From the NCBI GenBank assembly GCA_003993805.1, contig RSEF01000002.1, positions 92,740,011 to 92,804,010 of the forward strand: a DNA stretch of 64,000 bases, given 5' to 3'. Origin of the DNA: Himantopus leucocephalus. Taxonomy: Eukaryota; Chordata; Aves; Charadriiformes; Recurvirostridae. This document shows, in pieces, positions 52,101 to 62,600 of the stretch. Position numbers and translations under genes: made by a program. Under the pieces are notes generated by a model. That model saw only the letters and a program-made list of their open reading frames with translations. It did no database searches and was not told the DNA's origin. How positions within the stretch are numbered: the stretch's first letter is position 1; each line of letters opens with the position of its first letter.

Positions 52101-53408
52101 TAGAGAGTAATAGCCAATTAATTAAATATAAATTCTCTAAAGAGATGAACATACAGAAAAGAATCTGTTACCTTTCCTAATGCATCTTAATACCTATCAC
52201 ACATTTCTGGATGCATAATTTACTCATGTGTGTTTTAATTATGTGAGACAAAATTATGTTATGTTACCCTCAGATACTAAAAGCAATTAAAAATAAATCA
52301 GGAGCCTTATTTTAGATGACAACTTTAAAAATGATCTTGAATATGTGCTACTTGAATACTTGCTGCAGAAATGATATATGACTTCTAGTAAGTACATAGT
52401 TATATAAATGAGACAAAAGGAACTACCTGACACAAGATGACTTGTTATGGTTAATAAACAAAAAATACCAAAGGTTTGGACAAGCCTGAAGGAGACAAAC
52501 TGAATGTCAAATATGTAGTTTCAGTGTAGTGAAGACTACAAGCTAATCTAATAAATTGTTATTAAATAAGTTTAAATATTGGCAAACATATCCAACAAAA
52601 TTGTTAATGCCGTAGTTCAAAAACTGACTTGTTCAATAAAGCCAGCTAACTGGAATGGTTTAACCAATGAAGTGCATAGATAGGTTTATGTAAGAAAGCT
52701 CATTAAGAATGTGCATGATCTCAAGCAATTAATTGGAATGAGGCCAATGAGCACTTCAGAGCAAACCGTCTAAACAGTTTTGGAAAGAAGAAGTCAGACA
52801 TCCTCATAGATATAAATAATCATATTCATTCTTGATGGAACTTCCCTGCAGTAAGTACAATCACACCACTGGTTAAATTGGCACTTGATCTTCTCTGGAC
52901 AGGCTCTACATCAGTAGAGTCTTCCCAGACAAAGAATAATAGCTGACAACATGTTTGTTTGTTTGTTTTCCTGGCAAATTTGCAGACAGTGAAAGTACAA
53001 GGGAATGACATCTCCCACAAGCTGCAGATTTCAAAAGTGAGGAAAAAGGATGAAGGCTTGTATGAGTGCAGGGTGACCGATGCCAACTATGGAGACCTTC
53101 AGGAATACAAGGCCCAGGCATTTCTCAAAGTCAACGCTAACAGCCACTCTCGGCGAATGCAAGCCTTTGAGGCATCTCCGATGTGGTTGCAAGACATGAA
53201 ACCTCGCAAAAACATCTCAGCAGCTGTTCCAAGTAGCATCCATAACTCTGCCAATCAGCGTGTGCGTGCCACCTCCAGCCCTGAAGCAGCAGCCAAAATC
53301 CCCAAACAAAGTCCACAATCAGGTATGGTAAAGCATTTTGAGCTTTCATTTGATTGCTTACCAGCATGTAAAAGGCGGCTAACTCAACAAGGTAACCAGG
53401 AATTGTGA
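46065..53408 (+). CDS. VSTM2A: VSTM2A, exons 1-4 plus read-through tail (3' end incomplete)
   Basis: This is a multi-exon gene; the span includes introns. Joining 46065..46143, 48442..48608, 49535..49585 and 52986..53322 gives 211 codons with consistent phases (1, 0, 0, 1). The product starts with a hydrophobic signal peptide of about 26 residues, followed by one V-set Ig domain. The expected disulfide is C48 to C127; the core Trp lies at W63/W64, and the second Cys sits in the DEGLYEC motif typical of V-set F strands. N-glycosylation sequons are N35-V-T and N175-I-S. The tail after about residue 150 is basic and rich in Ser, Pro and Lys. No transmembrane segment is visible despite the family name. 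I recognise the protein by its close match to the VSTM2A sequence I know. VSTM2A is reported as a secreted protein acting in preadipocyte commitment through BMP/PPARG signalling, and as a Wnt/LRP6 antagonist. VSTM2B and VSTM2L are less similar paralogues. The terminal exon was not found. Confidence 0.93.
46685..46784. other. Assembly gap of 100 N in intron 1
   Basis: Exactly 100 N, a placeholder of arbitrary length. It breaks a run of C on the left and opens straight into very GC-rich sequence on the right, so the missing DNA is probably GC-rich too. Confidence 0.97.
46785..47110. other. Intragenic CpG-rich island with C-rich degenerate tandem units
   Basis: The sequence is extremely GC-rich with many CpGs. 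From about 46858 to 46980 it is built of imperfect repeats of a CCCGCTGCCCGCCGCC-like unit, so the plus strand is C-rich and the minus strand G-rich. It lies about 0.7 kb downstream of exon 1 and may be an alternative or bidirectional promoter. The long open frames seen here in several registers follow from the lack of AT-rich stop codons and are not evidence of coding. Confidence 0.75.
48442..48608 (+). CDS. VSTM2A: VSTM2A coding exon 2: first half of V-set domain
   Basis: The acceptor TTTGTTTTGCAG ends at 48441 and the donor CAG|GTACTG begins at 48609. The exon is 167 nt, enters in phase 1 and leaves in phase 0, and supplies residues 27 to 82. It carries the sequon N35-V-T, the B-strand Cys48 (motif VEMSCAF), and the C-strand Trp pair W63/W64 followed by FLR. 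The last 15 residues are acidic and Ala/Gly-rich and look like a fast-evolving loop. I recall a similar variable stretch in mammals, while the first 40 residues read as almost identical to the mammalian protein. Confidence 0.95.
48655..48727 (+). repeat. G/A-rich tract just after exon 2, G-quadruplex-like
   Basis: A nearly pure purine stretch about 70 bases long with several runs of four or more G, starting some 45 bases after the exon 2 donor. Runs like this can form G-quadruplexes in the pre-mRNA and bind hnRNP H/F-type splicing factors. The functional statement is inference. Confidence 0.7.
48886..48935 (+). repeat. T/C-rich polypyrimidine tract in intron 2
   Basis: About 50 bases, almost only T and C, with T-runs separated by single C. 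It resembles a PTB-type binding tract but is far from any acceptor. Confidence 0.75.
49085..49120 (+). repeat. G-run cluster in intron 2
   Basis: Five or more runs of three to six G within 36 bases, which satisfies the usual four-run G-quadruplex pattern. It lies at the upstream edge of the CpG island around exon 3. Confidence 0.75.
49235..49900. other. CpG island spanning VSTM2A exon 3
   Basis: High GC with dense CpG (many CGG/GCG units) over about 650 bases, enclosing the 51-nt exon 3 at 49535..49585. On the plus strand a frame that includes exon 3 in register stays open from well upstream (ATG at 49337) to beyond the exon. The island may mark an internal promoter. Stop codons are scarce in any frame at this base composition, so openness alone proves little. 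Confidence 0.75.
49535..49585 (+). CDS. VSTM2A: VSTM2A coding exon 3: 51-nt in-frame exon
   Basis: This small exon encodes 17 residues (83 to 99), [17 protein letters not shown], an acidic loop in the middle of the V-set fold. The acceptor TTCCTTTCCCTGCAG ends at 49534, and the donor AGC|GTAAGTGG at 49586 is close to consensus. Both borders are phase 0, so skipping it would keep the frame. It sits inside a strongly GC- and CpG-rich island, and its codons are GC-rich compared with exons 1 and 4. Confidence 0.93.
49586..52985 (+). other. VSTM2A: VSTM2A intron 3 (3400 bp)
   Basis: The intron has GT at 49586 and AG at 52985. The first 300 bases finish the CpG island; after about 50050 the base composition drops to the AT-rich background. 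No RNA gene, repeat family or further exon was recognised in it. Confidence 0.9.
52986..53322 (+). CDS. VSTM2A: VSTM2A coding exon 4: end of V-set domain and basic tail
   Basis: The exon is 337 nt: 112 codons plus one base (phase 1 exit), residues 100 to 211. The acceptor ending GCAAATTTGCAG lies at 52985. The exon carries the D121-x-G-x-Y-x-C127 motif that closes the Ig disulfide, then a linker with two Arg (SRRMQAF), the sequence [12 protein letters not shown], the sequon N175-I-S, and a Ser/Pro/Lys-rich end. The donor TCAG|GTATGG at 53323 is usable but not strong. If it is not used, the frame continues 28 more codons (the split Gly codon plus 27) to TGA at 53406..53408. Confidence 0.95.
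53323..53408 (+). CDS. VSTM2A: Possible read-through C-terminus of VSTM2A (intron 4 retention)
   Basis: Past the exon 4 donor the frame stays open and adds a tail beginning GMVKHFE and ending NQEL before TGA. From memory, one annotated mammalian VSTM2A isoform also continues past this point with a G-M-x-x-H-F-E tail, which suggests a conserved alternative end rather than a chance frame. After HFE the residues differ from what I recall. This needs transcript support. The segment could equally be plain intron with a chance open frame of 28 codons. Confidence 0.45.
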
Positions 53409-55601
53409 CTAGGAAGAGTGTGGTGCTCCTTTATTTCTCCTTTTTTTTCTGGCTCTATCCCTCCTGCTATTTCCTTACCTCCTCAAAGCTGAAGAATAAG
53501 TTTCTGGGTAGAAGAAACAAAATGCCAACAAAAATTCCTATACGTGTATTTTATCTCTACTGGTTTTATCCACTTAAGGTTAGCTGTCTAATCGAAGCTT
53601 AGCTTTCCTTGTAATGAGTGGAGCGAGAGAGGAGCATGTCAGTGAATGACTCATCTCATTTTAAGATGGCTGTGCATGATAAATTAAATAAAACACCCAT
53701 CAAGAAGTTAATTTATACCAGTCACCAAGCTTTTATATCTCTAATATTTGGTGAAATTAATCTACTTTTAGTATCAATCCTGTTTTCATAAGTAACCAGG
53801 CTTGTAAATCTAAGCAGCCCTTAGATGCACAAAACTGTTTTTTGGTTGTGTAGGCTTTAGAAAGATGGTGGGATTGTCAGAGAATGTAGGTTTGTCATCT
53901 TCAGCAGCTTGACCATTGGCTTTGAATCAAGCATTAAAATAGCAATGCCTCAATTGTCTGCCACATAGAAATTAACATACTACACATTTTTGGGGGGAGA
54001 TTTTGTACAGCACTGTATAAATAAACAATGTAAGTCTGCATTTTCTATATTGATACAATACATTTCACAGTTATTCAAAGGTACGTGAATATACAGGAGC
54101 TGCAACTGTTGACCACTTTATGATGGCAATAGGGAGATGGGCAGGATAAAAAATTGAGACGTTGTAAATGATCAAAAACCCTCTGGAAAACAAACTGTGC
54201 AAATTTAAGGGTTTCTGGGTTACTTCTGTTTGCAATGAGGGCCCAATGTAAGGCAGGAGATCACAGCCTAGTTTAAAATATATAATGGAAGCTAACCTAG
54301 TTTGTTCTGATGCATCAGTTTTCTGCTAGCAAATGCAATGTCATCAAAAGTAAAACTGGGAATGCACCAAATTTAATAGCTGAGCTGTTGTGAAATCACT
54401 TTCATCTTACGAGCATACTATTAGAAAAACACTTTGATAAGGAAAATACATTTAATTTACAGATTGGAACAATATCATTATTCATATGAAAAGTATTATT
54501 GCTATTAGAAAAGATGATGCACATACTACCACTGTTTTACCTCTGTATATATTTTTTTAAAATTTATGTTAAAGTTACGTTCAGTTCTCTTTCCCTGAAA
54601 TGGAGCCAATTTCATTTTTAAGCTCTTCCAAAAAATGATTGAGCTGTTAGAGGAAAAGAACTATTTCAATTGTTTTGAAATCATTGTTCTACCATGGCTT
54701 TCCTTTCAGAGAAATGTATATACTGCTTATTTTCCATTGGACTCATACAATTCAAAGTAGCAGGCTTGTTCATAAAATGAAAACTCTAATTTCTGTTCAG
54801 TTCTATGTGAAATTAATTAAAATAGTCACAAGTTTATGAAGTGTATAGCTACAGGCTACACTGCACTGGGGCCAAAGTGTGCACATAACAGCTAATCCAC
54901 TAAATCACTTGGTATATACAATTGAATATATAATATTGTTAGTGTCTTTAATCCAAGCAATGTCTTGCCTGATTACTGGACGGTTATTATTTGAGAGCTA
55001 GTAGCTTTTTACATGTCCCTACTAAAAAAACCCAAACCAAACTAAAACAAAACCAAAACAAACCATAGAAAACCTTCATCTCTATTTTTTTCCTTGAGCA
55101 AAGATTACTGCAGACCAAGTGCATACAATCCCAATCATAAATAATTTAAAAATTAAATAGATTAAAATATAACTTAGTTTAGTAATTCATTTGTTTTATG
55201 ATAGAGCACAGATTAATGCTGTATTCATCAGAGGTGAAACTCATCTACTGAAGAAACAAAAAGTGCACCAGGAATCTACATTAGGCTTAATTTCAATTTA
55301 ACGGTCACTTGCTAGACAGAAATTATTGGTGATATTTTTGATGAACATCAGTTTAACTCTTGAGAACCAAGATTTACTTTCCTTTTCTTGAGAAAAGCTG
55401 GGCCTGATTTTCCAGCTGCAGTGTGATTTGGATTTTCACTCCATTTTACACTTACTCCACACCAATAGAAACACCCATGGGGGCACAAGGCAGTGGGGAG
55501 TTTTAGCTCTTTGTAACTTTGAGGACCAACTTCACCTGAGGAAGGAGAGACTTCAATTGTGAGGTGTCAGAAAAGCAGAAAGGAGGTATCATAGACAGTA
55601 A

Positions 55602-55986
55602 TAGTCTTTCTTTTCATGATACTGGATCAACACAATCTCCTTATACTTGTATTCTCAAATGAGAACATCTTCTTCAACATGATACTAACTATGTATGCAT
55701 GCACAAGACTGCTGTGTGATTACATTACATGTAAGCAATGTGTCCATCCAACCTAGAACACAGAAACCTGGTTGACTACAAATTTGTCATTATTAACCAC
55801 GNTAGTCTTTCTTTTCATGATACTGGATCAACACAATCTCCTTATATTCTCAAATGAGAAAATCTTCTTCAACATGATACTAACTATGTATGCATGCGCA
55901 AGACTGCTGTGTGATTACATTACATGTAAGCAATGTGTCTAGAACACAGAAACCTGGTTGACTACAAATTTATCGTTATTAACCAC
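55602..55986 (+). repeat. About 190-bp duplication around a single N (assembly seam)
   Basis: 55602..55800 and 55803..55986 are the same sequence with two short indels (in CTTATACTTGTATTC and GTGTCCATCCAACC) and a few substitutions. N at 55802. Confidence 0.9.
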
Positions 55987-57491
55987 ATTTGTATTTGAAA
56001 GACACAGTGGGTGACTGTGATGTGTTTGTTCATGTTGAGTAATACATTGACTTCAGCACTACCGTTTGAAGAGAAGTACTATTAACCATAGGTAATTGTA
56101 TCAAATACTCTCCAATATTAGAGAGCCGGTGGATTGTTATTGGCAAGCAATACATTTTACTGCCGTGCTCACAGACTATTGCAAAGTACGTTTACAGCAC
56201 AGAAAAACATGGCACTGCGAAATTATTGGGAAATCTGTGTTCACCTATTTCTGAAGAACTCAGCTACTAATGTGAGAAAGATTGACTGTGATTATATGAA
56301 TATTTTGTCCCCAAAATTTATTTTTGAAAGGTAGATAGCACTCTACTTAACTCCTTCTATCCTGAAGCACGTTGTAGAATTCCATTTCTTAATAACAGAT
56401 ATTTAATGAGTAGCTCTAGAAAAGCAGTTTATAGTCACTGCCATTTTAAAATATCAGCATTTTCCAACTGAACATATGTTTCTGCCATTCTCTCCTATAA
56501 CTCAGAAGTAAGAATATCTGTGATAACTGTGAGGGGACTATATAGCCAGGGCTGACAAATTAATGTGATATGAGGTCCATTCAGCATTTTGCACTGCTCT
56601 GAAAAATGCTATGTGAGTGTAAAAGAGATATTTGTTATTTTTAGTGTAATGGAGATTCAATATAGGAAGAAAGAGCTAAAGAGAACATCTCCCACAGTCT
56701 TCAGATAATACACTGAGAAGCACTAAATGTCTACCTCAAAGTCAAAAAAGTCAAGAAAGCAAAAGTCAAAGCTAACAGCTTGACCCTTTCATTTCTTATT
56801 CATGGGCTGCAGCAAATGAAGTAAGCCATCACGGCTTAACAGGAATCTGAGTAATTTGACAGGCTAATCTGCATATATCCAGAAAATGTCCTATGTAGGT
56901 GGAGTGACAGACATTTTTTTTCTGCATAATTCATAGCAATGTATCTTAGCCCAAAGCTTAAAGTACAGAGTTATAACAGAGCCTTGCAACTCTAACCAAT
57001 GTTGCAATTAACTGAGGTCCAAGAGCTGCAATGAATTCAGGTAAAAGGAAGCTAAATAATCTACAGGCTGCACCAAATCTCACTCTTTCATGGAGATAAA
57101 TCTAGACAAACTCTGCTACCTGCATTCAAGTCACTCAACATTTATAGCAACATAAAGGGCTGCAGAATTTGATGTGCTGAGAATTTGTATATCCCCCAAA
57201 CTTCCTGTTCTGCCAATGCTGTGTTAAAGCACTCAAAGCCATTAGTTGCTTTCCAAACTCAAGATCAGGCTCAGAGAACTCAAGAGGGAATAGCTACAAA
57301 TGAAGAAATGGCATTAGGTCCATTGTCTGACTGCTTACATACAGACTGCACATTTCTAGCAACATTATGTTCTTTCCTGAAGTAACAAATTCAACTATTG
57401 ACCTAACTACATGCCGAAACTGTTCCTGTGATGATGGCAGCGTTGCAGTGAGCGACTTGAAAAGGAGCACAAAGGAGAAGGTGGTCCTTAC

Positions 57492-57642
57492 CTAAGACAG
57501 AACGACCTGGATTCCTGGCATCATAAATCACACTGAGAAGCTGATCATCAGGCATGAATGCAAAAGAAGAGGATGAAAACATATATCTTCGGTCTGTTGA
57601 TACTGATAAACCGATGACATTCCTTCCAGCCTCCATTTTTAT
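57492..57642 (-). CDS. Candidate orphan exon, unassigned protein
   Basis: Read on the minus strand, this 151-base segment is preceded by TTCTGCAG and followed by G|GTAAGG, so it has both splice borders (phase 0 in, phase 1 out). The frame encodes about 50 residues with natural-looking codon use and composition, including GRNVIGLSVSTDRRYMF and, further on, LLSVIYDARNPGRSVLG. The G-L-S-V-S-x-D-x-R-Y pattern followed by a D-A-R-N-P-G end is reminiscent of one WD40/beta-propeller blade, but I cannot name a family member. An ATG three codons into the exon has a strong context (A at -3, G at +4), so this could also be a first coding exon. The polypyrimidine tract before the acceptor is weak. No partner exon was recognised nearby. 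It could be an exon of a gene antisense to VSTM2A, a relic exon, or chance. Confidence 0.3.
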
Positions 57643-59628
57643 CTGCAGAATCCAGAACTCTTTTATTATCAACCTTTTGTAAGCACACATTTTATGTCCA
57701 ATTCGGAATGTTATGGGATATAAACCAACTCCTGTGTTGGTTTTTTTCTTTTATGTTACATCTCCTCTTAAAGTGAAGGGACAAAAAGTCTGCTGTAGCC
57801 TTCACCAAGGTGACAGCCAACATTACGGCTTTCTTCACTAAGAGAAAGACTTTGGCTTTTGAGGCTGCTGTTTTAGAAACTGTGAGTACCTGTAATGGTG
57901 GGAGGCACCAGCCATTACTGTGATTGTTGCACAGCAAAAAGTCAAGTCCCTGTTTCCTTCCAACTACATTAAAGAAAAAGCCAAATGAGAGTTTTGTTCT
58001 TCTTGTTCTGAACCTTATTCTCAGAAATTCTTGCAAAAAGATGATACAAGGACTATCCCATTTTACACCTGTATACACTACAATCTCTGCTTTTACTTGA
58101 AACTTACACTTTGGTTCTCTCTTCCTGAAACGAAGCCCCTCCACTTTTTTAACTTCTCTGAAATAATGGAACAAATTCTAACCATGTTAACTGAAGTAGT
58201 CCTATTAGCCAGTTAGTTGTTGACCTTGAAACTGTATGCATCTTCTGAGAAGTGCTAATCTGCTCCAAATAACTTCATTGACAAAGCAAGGTCTTAACAG
58301 CAGTTAAACTCCTTTTTTATAGGCCAGGATTTCCAATGCAGAATGAAATCACTACTGCCATATGTTTCTTTAAAAAACCCCACATCTTTACTTCTTATAT
58401 GTACGTACTTACTGATAGATAGAACCAAATGCATACAAGTATTTAAACTCCTGTTCCTAGTGCTTAGTCCAACTGAACCCAGTAGTAAACAGTTTTTGGT
58501 GGATCTGCAGTTCTAACTCCTGTCTCAAGGAAAATGGTAGCTACTTTTTGTAACCATCCCTCATTGCCATTGTCGGTCGCTGTTGCTACACCACTGTCAC
58601 CTTTCTATTCATTTCTATTCCTCTTACAAAAACACAAGTTCAGGAACTAAGAAGAGAAAGCACTTGCCAATGGATATGTGTTCATTTTTGTTGTTCTATG
58701 AGTTTTAGCAGTTGCTCAATCCCACGTGCCCATACCAGACTGAGTACTCGGTATGCTTAGTTTCAAACATATCCTCTCTGAAATCAGAGATATTATTTTC
58801 AACCTTAGTCATGCCCAAGGTTAAGCAGTAATACTGAATCATGGAAGAAAATCATGGTCTTCTCATATTTGTTGAGATAATCACGGATTCTGTCCTTAAA
58901 CATACGGTATTTCCACTGTAACTCATATTTCTGTAAAAATGATCATGTTTGAAAAGAAATGTTAGATAACCTTAGCTAATCACAAGGAGTAAGAGGGAAT
59001 TTGAGAAAGCAATTAATGGCAGATTAGAAACAGCCTACTACAGGAAAAGGGACTCCATTGCAGATACCCATTTTTATTATCCAGCATAGCCTGGACTACT
59101 CTTGAGCAGTTGCTTTTTCAGATACCGTATAGGTTATATACGTGAAAACATGGAAAACTGTCTTTGGGTGCTGCATTACATAGTTGCCTCCTATGAAGTC
59201 AATCCAGAGACACTGAGGACAGACACAGCAGGAGCTAAATGCACAAAGTTTAAGAAACTCATTCTGCCCTTTCTCCATCTACATTGTTGTTACTCACACA
59301 CATGTATACTGAGATCTGTCTTATTCTGTTAGTAACCTTACCAGTATATTTCACTGTCCATCTGTCATTGCTACACATGTACTTAATCATGTCTCTTCCT
59401 TTCTTTTAGCTATTTAAAAATGAATCTTTCAGCCTCACCTCACCTTTAGAACAAAACTGATCTATAAAGATCTGGCAGGGGACCTCACAGGAGTTCCCTG
59501 AGTAGCAGAATCACAGGGATTCTGTTCTACATGCCTGATATAACTTTATTTGCTAATTAACCACTGGAAAGATTGCAGATGGGCCAGTTAGTAAAGAAAG
59601 AAAAGACAGGAAGAAAAGAAAAACTTGG

Positions 59629-59629
<1 letters not shown>

Positions 59630-59664
<35 letters not shown>
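59630..59664 (+). repeat. Homopolymer of 35 G
   Basis: An uninterrupted run of 35 G between AACTTGGC and AGAAGCGG. Poly-G this long is rare in vertebrate genomes and would form very stable quadruplexes. It may be real or an assembly/sequencing artefact. Confidence 0.9.
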
Positions 59665-59665
<1 letters not shown>

Positions 59666-62600
59666 GAAGCGGTTTATTAGTTCTTTTTCAGCTCAATCAA
59701 ATTGCTTTTCATTGCTATACAATCAGGCAGCTTGCACTGGGCCATCAGAGATTGCAGCATATGTGACAGGGCCTGTTCTTGAAATAACTGATGGGATTTT
59801 CTTGCTTCAGAACACAAGCCATTTGTTACTTGACACATATACAGAAAAGCAGAGGACATTTTCGCTTGTTTCAGACAAGAAGCAGGAAGTTTCCCATCTA
59901 TGGTGCCCTACTTCGTTATGAAAATCCTTTGCATCACTTAAAATTAAAATGAATGGGTAGAATTATCTGGTAGTTGGAATGAATACAACTGTGCTGAAGC
60001 CAAAGGAACAGCATTCATTTACAATTGCAAAAAATTTGGCTCAAGCATCAGGATGAAGATGAATACACTTCTACTCATAAAGTGAGAATGAATTATAAGA
60101 AGAATCTAAGCTTTACTGAGCTCGTACCATCTAAAGATGTTTAGGACAGTGAAGCTGTCTGGGAGCAGGATGAAGGGAAAGAAAATACCCCAAAACTGCT
60201 ATTTTCAGCTCATTCAGATTGAGGGGGAGGGGGTATTCTTGGTAGTGGTTTTTCTTGTTTCAGGTTTTTTGTGTGTTTTTTCTTTAGCTTTGACCAACTT
60301 TTTTTCTAGTGTTTATCTTTGAAACCTGAGGCTGAACTAGCTAGAAAGCTCAACGCTCATATTTTCTTATTCTCTGGACAGGGATTTTCCATTTGATTAA
60401 ATAATTCATGAGCTTCAAAGATATTCCAGACACATAACCTTCTTTACAGCTACAATAATAATCAATTAATCCTGCTCTGCTGATGATAAAGCCGGATGTC
60501 GTTTGAAGAGCAGATGATGATCTTTCTGCTGGCCTTCTGAAAAGGAGATTCTACCCCAAACCCTTCATTTTACCGTATTGTAAGGAAGTTGCCATCGTGC
60601 TTTTTGGCAGTGCAACTTGCTATCCTGTCTGTGTGTGGGCGTTCCAGTCTGATCCACCTCAGTGGAGTTTGTTTCCCCACCTACTGACAAATGCTATTGT
60701 CTTGGAACAAAACTTCCTAATGTGCTGAGAAGAATAAAAATGTGGAAGTTAACTGCCACAGCCAGCATTCCCAGTGCTTCATACATATGATCTGTGTGTT
60801 CATCAACAGCAACAAAATACAGATAGCAAATCTGGATGCTACTTCTGCTGTCATTCCTATTTCTACTGCTGTTATTCCCTTTGCTGCTGCTGCCACCAAA
60901 TCACAGCCATAGGGCTATAATGATTATAGAAGTGACTTCTACATGACCAAAGAAGATGGTGTATCCAACTCCGGTTCATTCTGTGCAACTGAAAAAAAAG
61001 TTAAAAGGGCAAAATGTTTTGTCAAGGAGCAGTAATAAATTAATTATGAAGTCAAGAACTAGCAGTAGGTTTCACAGAGAGGTACACATTCAGACTGTGG
61101 AAAGCCCTTTAGTAGAATAATACTGTTTGAGAATATGGATACATAGCATTGTGCCTGTCTGAAACTCTGCCAAAATAACACGCCGAATACCTGGTTTGCA
61201 TTCTGTTGAATTATTCACATGCATGCAATATGTACTGATCAGTGACCATCTCATACTTGAAGAGTCTTTGAGTAGCGATGAATGACATTTCGTGGTTATG
61301 ATTGATCCCGCATCTCAGAACTGTAATGAGAAAGCTAAAAAAAATCTGGAATAAAAGTAGAAAAATTCAACAATATAGAATGTGAAAATGAGAGAATTAA
61401 TACAGGATTTGGCACAAATATTTCAAGCTTCATTCTCACAATCCACCATTTTCGAACTAGTACACTGTGGTTGTAGGGGCAATAATGTTGTATTTTTTTA
61501 TTTGTATCACTGTAATAACAAGGGTGAAGGCTTTGACTTGTGAACGCTGATTTAGCTCTCACAATTTAAAATGTTGCCACCCAAAGTCTCTGTCTTGCCC
61601 CAATCAGAAGTTATTTCCCCAGACCTGGACAACAGAAGGAAACAAGTGCCTGCTCCTCAGCTCTCCCAGTTCACAGTGTTGAGCGTTAAATTAAGCTTCT
61701 ATGACAGCTGATAAACTAAAACATTGGGTTGTTAAATTGACATAGATGAAGAGATGTCGTGGGGTTAGCTTGTATCATCACTCCTACCTTTGGGGATTTA
61801 ATTTCCATAAGAGGGGGAGGTAGGGAGATGGAGGCACTATCATCTTAAACGGCTCCAGCTAGAACCATTAAGAGCTCATGAGTCATAGCGCTTAGACAGA
61901 GGTATGTTCTGTTAGTCAGAGGCATTGTTCTAATCTCTATAACAACTACATTATCCACCAGGCAAACAAAGGATCAAAAGAATGGTCTCTGCCTCAAAAC
62001 ACTTACCATCTAGGAATCAGGCAGAAGAAAACAGACTCATCCACTCGGATGGGTACAGATAAATGGGAGCTTAGCTTAGTTCCATGAAAAAAGCTCTTAT
62101 ATAAATGATATAAATAGAAGGAGATGAGGTTGACTGTATGTCAAATATAAGCCTAAGCAGTGTCAGGTGTGAAAAGCGAGCAAAGGGATTGAATATCTCA
62201 TGCTGAAATATTTACAAAGAATGATAATTTTCCTTCTGTCTGTTATAATAGCCCTCTTTGTATATATTTTTATTGGTATGACAGTGCTGTTGAAGATGAT
62301 AGAGTAATACTAAGTATCATCCCACTTAAGATTTTTTCTGATAGATGGAAGGATGAACAGGATGTAAAAAGCACAGGAAGAAAAAGATGAGTTCAATTCT
62401 ATTTTTCTTAAAAAATACCCTCTTGTTGCAACTTTATGGTATCTTTCAGAAATGGCTCTGTTAACAGCTTAATTACAATGTGGCATATACAAAATATACA
62501 CGCATTTATCTATATTGCAAAAATGCTGAGGAATTTGTGCTGGATCCATGTTTAGTTACAGTAGCAGAAGCTGGTTACTAACAAAAGAGTCAAGTCAAGA

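Noticed and set aside
57692..58174. 160-codon minus-strand open frame next to the orphan exon
   Set aside because: It has no recognisable domain, ends in a stop before the exon-like segment and is basic and low in information. Chance is likely.
59399..59440. Possible VSTM2A terminal exon after a CTTTCTTTTAG acceptor
   Set aside because: Read in the required phase it reaches a stop within a few codons and does not resemble any VSTM2A C-terminus I know.
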